Below, piece by piece: positions 42,363 through 54,127 of a DNA stretch of 64,000 nt (positions are counted from its first letter, which is position 1; every line of letters begins with the position of its first letter). The notes beneath the pieces were generated by a model that saw nothing but the letters and a program-made list of their open reading frames with translations, did no database searches and was not told the origin of the DNA. The translations under genes were made by a program, and so were the position numbers. The stretch is from NCBI GenBank assembly GCA_015075365.1, contig JABTUN010000003.1:727060-791059 (forward strand), in the 5' to 3' direction. This DNA is from Verrucomicrobiaceae bacterium. GTDB taxonomy: Bacteria > Verrucomicrobiota > Verrucomicrobiia > Verrucomicrobiales > Verrucomicrobiaceae.

Positions 42363-43294
42363 TTCGGACGGACGAGGGATTTCACCTCCGCGGCGGCGAT
42401 GGCTTGATGAAACACGATGTAGGTGCCGAGCGCGGGCGGTGTGGCATTGTCTTTGGCCTTGGACCGCGCGCGCGGCAGCGGATCCTCCAGCACGGCCTGG
42501 ATTTCAGAGACATGGGCCACGCAGTTGCCATGCGCGTCGATCAGCGCCGATCCACTCGATCCAGGTGCCCAGTCCAGCGTCGTCTCCAGCCACACGGGGC
42601 GTGGCACCGGCGCGCCTGGCGGCAGCGCCGCTTGTTCCCGCTTCCGCAGGAAGGGGCGCTGGACGAAACGGCTCACGATGCCCTCGCTGTAGTAGCCGCG
42701 TTTCGTTGAGGGATCGCTGAAGCACCACACCGGATCGCCCGGCGAGACATCCGTGCCGAGGGGCAGGGGTGCCAGCTTGTCCGCCTTCACGCGAAGAATG
42801 GCGCTGTCCGTGCCCGCGTTCACCGCCAGGATTTCCGTCGCGGGAAAGACCACGTCGTCATCCGTGGCGGCGATGAGATAGCCTTCCTTCATCCTTTCCG
42901 GCTCCGCGATGACATGCGCGCACGTTGCCACCGCGCCGTCCGCCGTGATCGCGTAACCACCGGCGAGATCGAGGTGCCATTTGTCGCACTTGGTGCAGAG
43001 GTAATAAAAACCCACGCGCAGATGCGCCGCGCGCGCCCGCTGCCAGCGCTCGCGGCCCGAAAGCGGCGTCGAGCCTGCCGGCGGCAGCGTGAGTTCGCAG
43101 GTTGCACGCTTCATGTGCTCCGCCAAGGCCGCGTAGGGCGTCAGTGCCTTCGCTTCCAGCAGCACCTTCGCTTTATCCATCAATTCCGCCTGTCCCCGCG
43201 CTCCGCGCCCCTCCTGATACACCGGCACTCCCGCCGTCTGCGCAAACGCGGACGTGGCGAGCAGGCATAAAACGAGAAAAAGGAGCAGACGCAT
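42359..43294 (-). CDS. exported trypsin-like serine protease
   Basis: The 311-residue product has a signal peptide (MRLLLFLVLCLLATSAFAQ), a helical pro-region, CTKCDKWH (100-107, possible metal or disulfide site), and a chymotrypsin-fold domain: His127 (ATCAHVIAEP), Asp163 (NAGTDSAILRV) and Ser247 (APGSSGSALID). No PDZ domain is seen. The start at 43294 has AGGAG seven bases upstream and fits the signal peptide; a longer open frame runs to 43777 without a signal peptide. It is first in the operon with neuC and neuD. Confidence 0.85.
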   Translation of the reverse strand: MRLLLFLVLCLLATSAFAQTAGVPVYQEGRGARGQAELMDKAKVLLEAKALTPYAALAEHMKRATCELTLPPAGSTPLSGRERWQRARAAHLRVGFYYLCTKCDKWHLDLAGGYAITADGAVATCAHVIAEPERMKEGYLIAATDDDVVFPATEILAVNAGTDSAILRVKADKLAPLPLGTDVSPGDPVWCFSDPSTKRGYYSEGIVSRFVQRPFLRKREQAALPPGAPVPRPVWLETTLDWAPGSSGSALIDAHGNCVAHVSEIQAVLEDPLPRARSKAKDNATPPALGTYIVFHQAIAAAEVKSLVRPK

Positions 43295-43512
43295 GGGCGC
43301 GAAAGCTACGAGAGGCCGGACAATGCGCAACGCCCGTGATTCTCGACCGAGCACCTCCGGTCTTGCTGATCGCCGCAGGCGCACGCGTCCCTTTCGGACA
43401 CCTCCACTCTGAACCGGGGGGGCAGCAAGGTCCGATGCCGGCATCAGCACGGACATCGGACACGAATGTTTTGTGTTTGGGGTGAGCGACGCTAAAGAAA
43501 GCCCCCGCCCGC

Positions 43513-45114
43513 ATGCCCCCTTCAAAGACCGCCCCACTCTCCCTGACTGCTTTTCTGTTACTGGCCGCGCTGGCGCTGGTGGCGGGGGCGTTTTACCGGC
43601 TGCCGGCGCTGGAGGAGCGGCCGATGCACACGGATGAGGCGATCCTGGGATACAAATTCGCGCAATTCCAGACCACGGGGCACTTCCAATACGATCCGAA
43701 GGACTACCACGGACCGGCGCTGCATTATGTGACACGGGCATGGTCACGCGTGGCGATGTGGGGCGGCCCGGAGACATGGACGGAGGCGCAACTGCGCACG
43801 GTGACCGCGGTGTGCGGCCTGCTGCTGCTGGTGGTGACGCTGCTGCTGACGGATGCGCTTGGGCGCGGCGGCGTGATCGGGGCGATGCTGCTGCTGGCGG
43901 TCTCCCCGATGGAGGTGTTTTACTCCCGTTACTTCATCATGGAGATCCTGCTGGTGCTGCTGGTGACACTGAGCCTGGCGGGATTCTGGCGCTACTCGCA
44001 GGGCGGCGCGCGGTGGTGGCTGGTGCTGGCGGGGGCGGCCATCGGCATGCAGCATGCCACGAAGGAGACCTTCATTCTCAACGCGGTGGCGGCGCTGGCA
44101 GCCTGGGGCGTGGCCCGGCTGGTGGTGGGCGGCTTTGAGCCGAGGCGCGGCGGCTTTTCAATGGGCCCGGCAAAGAAGCGTGCGGGCATGCCCTGGCTGT
44201 GGGTGGCGGTGCCGGCGGTGTTTGTCAGCGTGTGGTTCTTTTCCGGCGGTTTTCACGACTGGGAGGCGGTGAAGAACAGCGCCCTCACTTATCTGAGCTA
44301 CCTGGAGCGCTCCGGCGGCAGCGGTCATGAGAAGCCCTGGCACTACTACCTCACGCTGCTGGTGTGGAGGCGGAACGAAGGCATTTTGTGGACGGAGGCC
44401 TTCATCATGGCGCTGGCGCTGGTGGGGATGGCGCATGCCTGGATGGGGAATCACACGAAGAACCAGCCGCGGCAGGCTTTCCTGGTGTTTCTGAGCACCT
44501 ACAGCCTGCTGCTGCTGGGCGGTTATTCGATCCTGTCCTACAAGACGCCGTGGTCCATCCTCAGCGCGCAGCACGCGCTGGTGCTGCTGGCGGGTTACGG
44601 TACCTCGGTGATCGCCGGTGCCACGCGCCGAGGTCTCCTGCGCACCAGCTTCCGCATCGCCTTCGGCCTGGGCCTGTACCACCTGTGCTTTCAGACCAAC
44701 CTGGCCATCCATGCCTACTGCGCGGACACGCGGAACCCGTACGTCTATTCGCACACGGTGCAGGCTTTCCCGCGTGTGCTGCACCAGGTGGCGGAACTGC
44801 AGTCCCTCACGCCGGAGCAGCCGTTGTCCATCCTGGTGGTGAACAAGGACGCCGGCTGGCCGCTGCTGTGGTACTGGCGCATGAACCGCAACGCGCAATA
44901 TGCGCTGGACGTGCCGGAGGCGGAGATCAGCGCGGCGGTCATTCTGGTGGACCAGGAGCAGCTCCCGGCGATGCAGCAGCGCCTGGCGGGCAAAAACTAC
45001 CACGACAACGGCTTCTACGGCCTGCGCCCGAACAACTCCCTTGTCATGCTGGTTGAGCCCTCCCTGTGGGAGCGCTTCAGCGCGGCGAAAAAGGAGGCCG
45101 CCGTCACTCCCTGA
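43513..45114 (+). CDS. multi-pass glycosyltransferase (Agl23/TIGR03663-like)
   Basis: The 533-residue membrane protein has about ten hydrophobic helices and the N-terminal motif EERPMHTDEAILGYKFAQ, in which the acidic pair (DE) sits in the first loop, as in GT-C fold glycosyltransferases. YHGPALHYVTRAWSR follows. TIGR03663 members are linked to flippase/archaeal-type glycosylation. The acceptor is unknown. It ends 3 bp before apbE and is likely in the same operon. The 218 bp between it and the divergent protease gene hold no identified site. Confidence 0.85.
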   Translation: MPPSKTAPLSLTAFLLLAALALVAGAFYRLPALEERPMHTDEAILGYKFAQFQTTGHFQYDPKDYHGPALHYVTRAWSRVAMWGGPETWTEAQLRTVTAVCGLLLLVVTLLLTDALGRGGVIGAMLLLAVSPMEVFYSRYFIMEILLVLLVTLSLAGFWRYSQGGARWWLVLAGAAIGMQHATKETFILNAVAALAAWGVARLVVGGFEPRRGGFSMGPAKKRAGMPWLWVAVPAVFVSVWFFSGGFHDWEAVKNSALTYLSYLERSGGSGHEKPWHYYLTLLVWRRNEGILWTEAFIMALALVGMAHAWMGNHTKNQPRQAFLVFLSTYSLLLLGGYSILSYKTPWSILSAQHALVLLAGYGTSVIAGATRRGLLRTSFRIAFGLGLYHLCFQTNLAIHAYCADTRNPYVYSHTVQAFPRVLHQVAELQSLTPEQPLSILVVNKDAGWPLLWYWRMNRNAQYALDVPEAEISAAVILVDQEQLPAMQQRLAGKNYHDNGFYGLRPNNSLVMLVEPSLWERFSAAKKEAAVTP

Positions 45115-45117
45115 GCC

Positions 45118-45981
45118 ATGCCGGAGCCCCAGGCCCATCGTTTCTCCGAGCACGCCATGGCGACCTCCTTTGAGGTCATCATCTGGCAGGACGACATCGA
45201 CGCCGGCTACGCCGCGCAGGCCGCGCGCGCGGTGTTTGAGGAAATCCGCCGCCTGGAGGACGAGCTGAGCCGCTTCCGCTCCTCCAGCGACATCTACCGC
45301 CTGGGCCGGCTCCAGGCCGGGGAGAGCCTGCGCGTGGGACTGGCCGCCTACGACTGCCTGTCGCTGGCAAAGGCCGTGCATGCGGAGACGGAGGGCGCGT
45401 TCGACATCACGATCGGCCCGCTGATGGAGCTGTTCGTCACGCCTTCCGGGGAGCCGCGCGCCGTGAGCAAGTCCGTGCTCGATGAGGCGCGCCAGATCAT
45501 CGGCAGTCATCTCTTTGAGGTCGCGGAGGATGACATGGTGGTCACGGTGAAGGCATCGGAGATGATTCTGGACCTGGGGGCCCTGGGAAAGGGCTACGCG
45601 CTGGACCAGGCGGCCGACGTGCTGGCCTTTCACTCCGTCCACCATGCCGTGCTCAACGCCGGGGACAGCACCGTGCTGGCCTTGGGGCATCCACCCGGCA
45701 AGGAGGCCTGGAACATCACGCTGAGCGAGGGGGCGCACCCGCTGGCGCTCAGCAACCGGGCAGTGAGCGGCAGCGGATTTGCTGTCAAAGGCGCGCACAT
45801 CATGAATCCGCGCCTGTTCCAGCCGGTGCCGGTGAAAAACCGCCGCACCTACGCTTTGGCACCCACCGCCGCGCTCTCAGACGCGCTTTCCACCGCCTTC
45901 ATGATCATGACGCCGGAGGAGATTGCCGCGCTGTGCGCGCGGCATGCGGGTGTGGAGGCGCTGGACCTGCCAGCGGTCTGA
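45118..45981 (+). CDS. apbE: FAD:protein FMN transferase
   Basis: The 287-residue enzyme has AFDITIGPLMEL, DLGALGKGYALDQAADVL and NAGDSTVLALGHP, the flavin- and Mg-binding blocks of ApbE. It attaches FMN covalently to a threonine in proteins such as NqrB/C and RnfD/G. No signal peptide or lipobox is visible, so it would be cytoplasmic unless the start is wrong. It follows the glycosyltransferase by 3 bp; no flavinylated target is present. Confidence 0.88.
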   Translation: MPEPQAHRFSEHAMATSFEVIIWQDDIDAGYAAQAARAVFEEIRRLEDELSRFRSSSDIYRLGRLQAGESLRVGLAAYDCLSLAKAVHAETEGAFDITIGPLMELFVTPSGEPRAVSKSVLDEARQIIGSHLFEVAEDDMVVTVKASEMILDLGALGKGYALDQAADVLAFHSVHHAVLNAGDSTVLALGHPPGKEAWNITLSEGAHPLALSNRAVSGSGFAVKGAHIMNPRLFQPVPVKNRRTYALAPTAALSDALSTAFMIMTPEEIAALCARHAGVEALDLPAV

Positions 45982-46079
45982 GGCGGGAGGCATCCACCGC
46001 GGCAGCCGGGGCGCGCCGCGTGAAACTTGAAAGCCCGGCGTGCCTGGGGCATACGATGTGCCGTACCGCCGCCCGCCCC

Positions 46080-46322
46080 ATGCCGCTCCTCGACCCCTAT
46101 GCCTTTCAGCTCGCCGGATTCAGCGAGAGCGATGTGGAGGAGATCCTGGCCGACCTGGACTACCTGCACCAGAACTCCCGCTGGACACACCGGAGGAGCC
46201 AGATCGAGTTCATGATCCAGGAGTCGCCCGTGGTGCTGATGGACTTCCTGCGCAGCGTGCGGCCTGATGTGGTGAAAAACGCGCTCATTCCGCGACGCGT
46301 GAAGGATCTGGTGCTGCGCTGA
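46080..46322 (+). CDS. small hypothetical protein
   Basis: The 80-residue product (MPLLDPYAFQLAGFSESDVEEILADLDYLH..., ending RVKDLVLR) is mostly helical, acidic in the middle, with no recognised domain. The start could lie further upstream (in-frame ATG at 46056) but the conserved-looking part begins here. It is 98 bp after apbE and convergent with the next gene. It may be a regulatory or structural small protein; confidence is moderate. Confidence 0.5.
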   Translation: MPLLDPYAFQLAGFSESDVEEILADLDYLHQNSRWTHRRSQIEFMIQESPVVLMDFLRSVRPDVVKNALIPRRVKDLVLR

Positions 46323-46343
46323 CGGCCGTGAGTCGCGCGCGCC

Positions 46344-47225
46344 TCACCGGCCCTCGATCTGCAAGCTGCGGGTGAGCGTGTAAGGCAGCTCCTGGCGGAA
46401 GGTGGCACGCTCCGCGACGGCACCCTCGGAGGCCTGGTAATTCACCTCGTAGCTGTTCTTGAAGACGCCGGTGATTTTCATCTCCACATCCAGCATGTCC
46501 GACAGCCGGCGCACGAGCGTGATGGCAAAGGTGCTCTCGACGGCGGCATTGTAGCCCATGGGCCGCTGCATGGTGAAGGAGCCGCTGATGAACAGGCGCG
46601 CGTGCGGCCCGTCCGGCCGCTGTTCGATGCTGCCGAGCGCGGCCTCGACATCTTTGAAGACCGCCAGGCCATGGGCCTTGCCACGCGGCGCGGGAATGGT
46701 CTCCTTCCAGCCCTCGCCGGGCTTACGCGGCCGGGTGCCGAGCGCGGCCGGGATGATTTCCAGCACCCCGTTGAGGAAACCGAGGTCGAGCAGGCAGCTC
46801 AGCTCCGCCGGGGCGGCTTTTCCCTCCTTCGGCAGGTATTCCCAGCCAACGGCGCGCCGCCGCGCACGCAGCGTCTTGTTCACGAGCGGCCCGCGCTGCT
46901 CCACGACCGGCGGCGGAGCGCCCGGAGGAAAAAGGCCCGTCGCGCAGGCATGATCGCGCACATCCACCTCCTCCGCGCCGCCTCCCTGGATGCGGCGCAC
47001 GAGAGTGTAGCGGTGCCGCCACAGGGTTGCGAGCTCACGATTGCCGGATTTCGCCTCCACGCGCGTGGTGCCGCGCTCCACCGCGATCAAAAGCTGCTCA
47101 CGCAGCACCGTGCCGCTGCGCAGCGGCAGATTCTGGTTCACCACCACGGGCTTCCCGGCATCGGCGGCGGAAAGATCCGCCATGAACAGCAGCGGCAGGA
47201 TCCAGAATGTGAGCGGCACACGCAT
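46344..47225 (-). CDS. secreted hypothetical protein
   Basis: The 293-residue product has a signal peptide (MRVPLTFWILPLLFMADLSA) and a beta-rich mature part with no recognised domain; it contains RRAVGWEYLPKEG, KPGEGWKETIP and a C-terminal LTRSLQIEGR. It resembles uncharacterised exported verrucomicrobial proteins in style only. ATG 47225 was selected for the signal peptide. It is divergent from kdsA (147 bp apart). Confidence 0.6.
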   Translation of the reverse strand: MRVPLTFWILPLLFMADLSAADAGKPVVVNQNLPLRSGTVLREQLLIAVERGTTRVEAKSGNRELATLWRHRYTLVRRIQGGGAEEVDVRDHACATGLFPPGAPPPVVEQRGPLVNKTLRARRRAVGWEYLPKEGKAAPAELSCLLDLGFLNGVLEIIPAALGTRPRKPGEGWKETIPAPRGKAHGLAVFKDVEAALGSIEQRPDGPHARLFISGSFTMQRPMGYNAAVESTFAITLVRRLSDMLDVEMKITGVFKNSYEVNYQASEGAVAERATFRQELPYTLTRSLQIEGR

Positions 47226-47371
47226 GCCATGCGCCTTAGCATGCCTCGCCCCAAACCGCACCGGATTCTTCCGTTGTCAGGGCATGCGGACGCGCCTAGT
47301 CTCGCTGCACGGCGGGCCGGCGCATGGGCGCGGGCGTCGTTTCCCAACAATCCTTCCTTTTATTGACTGGC

Positions 47372-48202
47372 ATGCTTGCTCTTCCGGTGGTGCAAATCGG
47401 TTCCGTGACCATGGACGGCACAGAACCCGTCTTCATGCTCGGCCCCTGCGTGATCGAGAGCGAAGCGTTCCTCTGGAGCATCGCGGAACAGCTGGATGCG
47501 ATGGCACGGCAGCATGGCTGGCGCTGGATTTTCAAGGCGTCCTATGACAAGGCCAACCGCAGCGCCATTTCCTCGTATCGCGGCCTCGGCTGCGAGGCCG
47601 GCTGCAGGCTTCTCGCCGAGGTGGGCGCAAAATTCGGCGTCCCCGTCACCACGGACGTCCACAGCCCCGAAGAGGCGAAAAAAGCGGCCGAGTTCATCGA
47701 CCTGCTGCAAATCCCCGCCTTCCTCTCCCGCCAGACGGACCTCATCGTGGCGGCGGGTGAGACCGGACGCGCCGTGAACGTCAAGAAGGGCCAGTTCATG
47801 GCCCCTTGGGACGTGAAAAACATCGCGGACAAGCTGGCTGCCGCCGGCTGCGCGAACTACATGTTCACGGAGCGCGGCACCACCTTCGGCTACAACAATC
47901 TCGTGGCCGACATGCGGTCCCTCTACTGGATGCGGGAGCTGAGCTACCGCGCGGTGATGGACGCCACGCACAGCGTGCAGCGCCCCGGTGGCCTGGGCAC
48001 CGCCACGGGAGGTGATGGCAAGCTTGCCCCTGTGCTTGCACGAGCGGCTGTGGCGGCTGGCTGCGATGGTGTCTTCATGGAGACGCACCCCGATCCGGCC
48101 AAGGCGCTCTCCGACGGCCCCAACCAGATTCCGCTGGCCCGGATTGCCGGCGTGGTCGAATCCCTCCGCCAGATTCATGCCCTCGTCCGTGACCTCGACT
48201 AA
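47372..48202 (+). CDS. kdsA: 3-deoxy-8-phosphooctulonate synthase
   Basis: The 276-residue enzyme condenses phosphoenolpyruvate with arabinose-5-phosphate to Kdo-8-phosphate for LPS core. Motifs are GPCVIES (substrate phosphate), FKASYDKANRSAISS, VTTDVHSPEEA, FLSRQTDLI, NVKKGQFMAPWDVKN, ERGTTFGYNNLVADMR and the C-terminal DGVFMETHPDPAKALSDGPNQ. The start is ATG 47372; a reading to 47324 lacks homology. It heads an operon with lptC, lptA and lptB and overlaps the next gene by 26 bp, implying translational coupling. It supports an LPS-bearing outer membrane. Confidence 0.95.
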   Translation: MLALPVVQIGSVTMDGTEPVFMLGPCVIESEAFLWSIAEQLDAMARQHGWRWIFKASYDKANRSAISSYRGLGCEAGCRLLAEVGAKFGVPVTTDVHSPEEAKKAAEFIDLLQIPAFLSRQTDLIVAAGETGRAVNVKKGQFMAPWDVKNIADKLAAAGCANYMFTERGTTFGYNNLVADMRSLYWMRELSYRAVMDATHSVQRPGGLGTATGGDGKLAPVLARAAVAAGCDGVFMETHPDPAKALSDGPNQIPLARIAGVVESLRQIHALVRDLD

Positions 48203-48677
48203 TCTGTTTCGCCGCCTCCTGCGCCCCGCCGCCCTCTGCGCCGGCCTGGCAGGCTGCCTGCTCATGCTGGCCCGCGCCCAAAACGCCGGCGGGCTGGCCG
48301 CCGCGGCGCGCAGCATTCCCGTGGGCGTGGAAAACCTGCACGCCGTCCTGCCTTCCTTCGATGCCACCGGCCGCCGCACCTCCCTGATCACCGCCGATGT
48401 CATCCGCCGCGTGGATGACGACCGCCTCTACGCGGAAGGATTCGCCCTGGAGCAGTACGCGACCGATCCAGAGGAAAACCTGCGCATCGAGCTGCTCACC
48501 GCGCACTACCACATGACCGATGGCGTCCTGCGCAGCACCCAGCGCGGCAAGGTGACCCGCGGGGCCTTCCAGATCGAGGGAGACAGCCTCATCTTCGATA
48601 CCCGCACCAGCAAGGGACTCATGCAGGGAAACATCCGCACGGTCATCTTTGACACCGGTGGCAACAGCGGCGACTAA
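48177..48677 (+). CDS. LptC-like LPS export protein
   Basis: The 166-residue product has an N-terminal membrane helix (residues ~13-33, LRPAALCAGLAGCLLMLARA) and a beta-jellyroll LptC/OstA-type region (TSLITADVIRRVDDDRLYAEG, RGAFQIEGDSLIFDTRTSKG). In LPS export, LptC tethers the LptBFG transporter to LptA. It starts inside the end of kdsA and lies 24 bp before lptA. It is shorter than E. coli LptC and recognised mainly by context plus the OstA-like strands. Confidence 0.75.
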   Translation: MPSSVTSTNLFRRLLRPAALCAGLAGCLLMLARAQNAGGLAAAARSIPVGVENLHAVLPSFDATGRRTSLITADVIRRVDDDRLYAEGFALEQYATDPEENLRIELLTAHYHMTDGVLRSTQRGKVTRGAFQIEGDSLIFDTRTSKGLMQGNIRTVIFDTGGNSGD

Positions 48678-48701
48678 CTCCACCCTCCCCAGCCCGTTCC
48701 C

Positions 48702-49715
48702 ATGAAAACAACGCTCACCGTCTGCCTGATCGCCCTGGCCTCCGGCGTGCTGCATGCGCAGACCGCTGGAGAAAGCGCGCCGAAGAACAAGGGCGGCCTC
48801 GTGGATGCCGCCAAGCGGCTGCTGGAGGACAAAGAGAAACTCCTCTCCGAGGACGCGAAGAAAAAGGCCGCCGACGCGGCGAAGGCGGCGCTCGACCAGG
48901 TGCCGGATGATGTGAAGAACAAGGCCCGGAACATGATCCAGGGGCCGCAGGCCGCCGAGGCCCGCTCCGAGGCCATCGGCACCGTACAGGCCGCCATCCA
49001 GACGGCCAAAGGCGCGGACAAGCCGGAATCCGCCCCGGCCGCACCCGCGCCGCCTTCCGGACCGCGCCCGCAGCCGCTCCAGCCGCTCGTCCTGGACGAT
49101 CCTCAGGCCATGAAGTCCGCGCAGCGCGGCCAGACGGTGATCACGGCCACCCAGAGCGCCTTTTTCGACGCGGACAGCGGCAAGGGCATCTACACCGGCA
49201 ATGTGCGCGCGCGCCATCCGCAGATGGCGATCGACTGCGACGAGCTGGAGATCCACATGAAGAAGCAGGACGCTGGAGCGCCCCGGAAAAAAGCCGTCGC
49301 GGCCACGGATGTGGACATTCTGGCCTCCGGCTCCAAAAAATCACGCGGCAGCCCGGCGGACAGCGGCATCGAGATGGCCTATGCGCGCGGCAGGACGGTC
49401 ACCATCGAGAAGCGTGACGAGAACGGCGAGCTGCAGATCGCCCATTGCAACGAGGTGGCCATTTACGACGGAAAAACCGGCGGCATCACGCTGCGCGGCA
49501 TGCCTTCCGTGCAACGCGGCAACAAGCTGATCGAGGCCACCGACCCGCGCACCTACATGATCATCGACCAGAAGGGCAAGCTCACGGTCCTCGGCGGCCC
49601 GCAGCGCACCACGCTCATCGACGACAACGCGCCGGAGGGAACCGCCGCGCCGGGCCTCCCGGTGAACACGGCCCCGCCGGCCCCGAATGCCAACCCCGCC
49701 CCTCAGCAACGTTAG
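48702..49715 (+). CDS. LptA/OstA-like periplasmic LPS transport protein
   Basis: The 337-residue product has a signal peptide (MKTTLTVCLIALASGVLHAQ), a charged Lys/Ala-rich helical region (~25-110), a Pro-rich linker, and a C-terminal OstA-like domain (TVITATQSAFFDADSGKGIY, then TGNVRARHPQMAIDCDELEI) typical of LptA. It is longer than E. coli LptA because of the N-terminal insertion. It would bridge LPS across the periplasm. It lies 4 bp before lptB. Confidence 0.82.
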   Translation: MKTTLTVCLIALASGVLHAQTAGESAPKNKGGLVDAAKRLLEDKEKLLSEDAKKKAADAAKAALDQVPDDVKNKARNMIQGPQAAEARSEAIGTVQAAIQTAKGADKPESAPAAPAPPSGPRPQPLQPLVLDDPQAMKSAQRGQTVITATQSAFFDADSGKGIYTGNVRARHPQMAIDCDELEIHMKKQDAGAPRKKAVAATDVDILASGSKKSRGSPADSGIEMAYARGRTVTIEKRDENGELQIAHCNEVAIYDGKTGGITLRGMPSVQRGNKLIEATDPRTYMIIDQKGKLTVLGGPQRTTLIDDNAPEGTAAPGLPVNTAPPAPNANPAPQQR

Positions 49716-49719
49716 CCTG

Positions 49720-50460
49720 ATGTCCGCCGCCGAGTCCGATATCCTCCTGCACACCGAGGGCCTCAAAAAAGTGTATGACGGCCGCGCCGTGGTGAACGGC
49801 GTGGACATCGAGGTGAAAAAAGGGGAGATCGTGGGGCTCCTGGGGCCGAACGGCGCGGGCAAGACGACCACCTTCTACATGATCGTGGGGCTCGTCCGCC
49901 CGAACGACGGCAAGGTCATCTTTGATGGCAACGACGCCACCCACCAGCCCATGTTCCAGCGCGCGCGCCTCGGCATGGGCTACCTGCCCCAGGAGGAGTC
50001 CATTTTCCGCCGCCTCACCGTGCGGGAGAACATCCTCGGCGTGATGGAGACGCAGCCCTACAGCCGCCAGGAGCGTGAGGAGCAGACCCAGGCGCTGATG
50101 GAGAAGTTTGGCATCGACCATGTGGCCGACAACCTCGCCATCACGCTCTCCGGCGGTGAAAAACGCCGCCTCACCATCGCGCGCTCCCTCGTCACCTCCC
50201 CCAAGCTGCTCATGCTCGACGAGCCCTTCTCCGGCGTCGATCCCATCGCCGTGGGGGAGATCCAGGGCATCATCCGCATGCTGCGGGAGGCCGGCCTATC
50301 CATCCTCATCACCGACCACAACGTGCGCGAGACGCTGAACATCGTGGACCGCGCCTACCTCATCTTCGAGGGCAAGGTCCGCCGCCATGGCACCAAGGAT
50401 TTCCTGGTCAATGACGAGGAGGCGCGCCGCCTTTACCTGGGCCAGGATTTCTCCATGTGA
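49720..50460 (+). CDS. lptB: LPS export ABC transporter ATPase
   Basis: The 246-residue ATPase has Walker A GPNGAGKTTTFYMIVG, the LptB-diagnostic GYLPQEESIFRRLTVREN, signature LSGGEKRRLTIARSL, Walker B LLMLDEPFSGVDPIAV and switch TDHNVRETL. It powers LPS extraction with LptF/G, which are not in the window. The ATG at 49720 is 4 bp after lptA's stop. The next gene is convergent, at 50492. Confidence 0.95.
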   Translation: MSAAESDILLHTEGLKKVYDGRAVVNGVDIEVKKGEIVGLLGPNGAGKTTTFYMIVGLVRPNDGKVIFDGNDATHQPMFQRARLGMGYLPQEESIFRRLTVRENILGVMETQPYSRQEREEQTQALMEKFGIDHVADNLAITLSGGEKRRLTIARSLVTSPKLLMLDEPFSGVDPIAVGEIQGIIRMLREAGLSILITDHNVRETLNIVDRAYLIFEGKVRRHGTKDFLVNDEEARRLYLGQDFSM

Positions 50461-50491
50461 GTGACCTCACCCATGGCACCTGGGAACTCGG

Positions 50492-53506
<3,015 letters not shown>

Positions 53507-53548
53507 GGCGCGGTAGGTCAGGAGGTGAAGATGAAGGGGGGCGTAGGG

Positions 53549-54100
53549 TCAGAACATCATCCCGGACTCAAGGGAGACAGGATCCTCCACGCCAGCGGCG
53601 GGCATGGGGGCGCGGGCGATGGCACGGCGGACGACGGTGCAGAGGGCGTCGAGGTTGTAGGGCTTGGCGAGCACGTCGTAGAAACCGATGGCACGGCACA
53701 GCTCACGCGCGTCACTTTGGAAATAGCCGCTGCAGGCGACGATGGCGGCGTTGGAGTCGATCTCCAGGATCGAGGCGAGCACGTCGAAGCCCGAGGGGCC
53801 GCCGGGCATGGTGAGATCGAGCACGATGGCGGCGTAGCGGCTGCCAGCGTCGGCGGCATGGCGCACCAGCTCGATGGCGATCTCTCCGGAGGACGCGCAG
53901 ATGACTTCGAAGCCGGCGGAGCCGAGCACAGCCTTGCCAACGGCGAGGACCTTTGGCTCGTCATCGACGAGGAGCACGCAGTTGCTGCCCGGCACCGGTG
54001 GCGAGGACGCGGCGGGGTCACGCAGGAGGGTGGTGGTGGGCAGTTCCATGGCGTTGGAGGGGCTGGAGGTGGTCGGGGGCGGTTTGCGTGAGAAGAGCAT
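53549..54100 (-). CDS. single-domain response regulator
   Basis: The 183-residue product has a 38-residue low-complexity leader (Pro/Ser/Thr) and one receiver domain: acidic VDDEPK (46-48), acceptor Asp95 (IVLDLTMPGG) and Lys146 (LAKPY). There is no output domain; it may signal by protein contact or act as a phosphate sink for the hybrid kinase downstream. A start at Met18 is also possible. It is 27 bp after the gspE-like gene. Confidence 0.88.
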   Translation of the reverse strand: MLFSRKPPPTTSSPSNAMELPTTTLLRDPAASSPPVPGSNCVLLVDDEPKVLAVGKAVLGSAGFEVICASSGEIAIELVRHAADAGSRYAAIVLDLTMPGGPSGFDVLASILEIDSNAAIVACSGYFQSDARELCRAIGFYDVLAKPYNLDALCTVVRRAIARAPMPAAGVEDPVSLESGMMF

Positions 54101-54127
54101 GGCGGGGAGGTCGGAAGCCGGGGGAGA

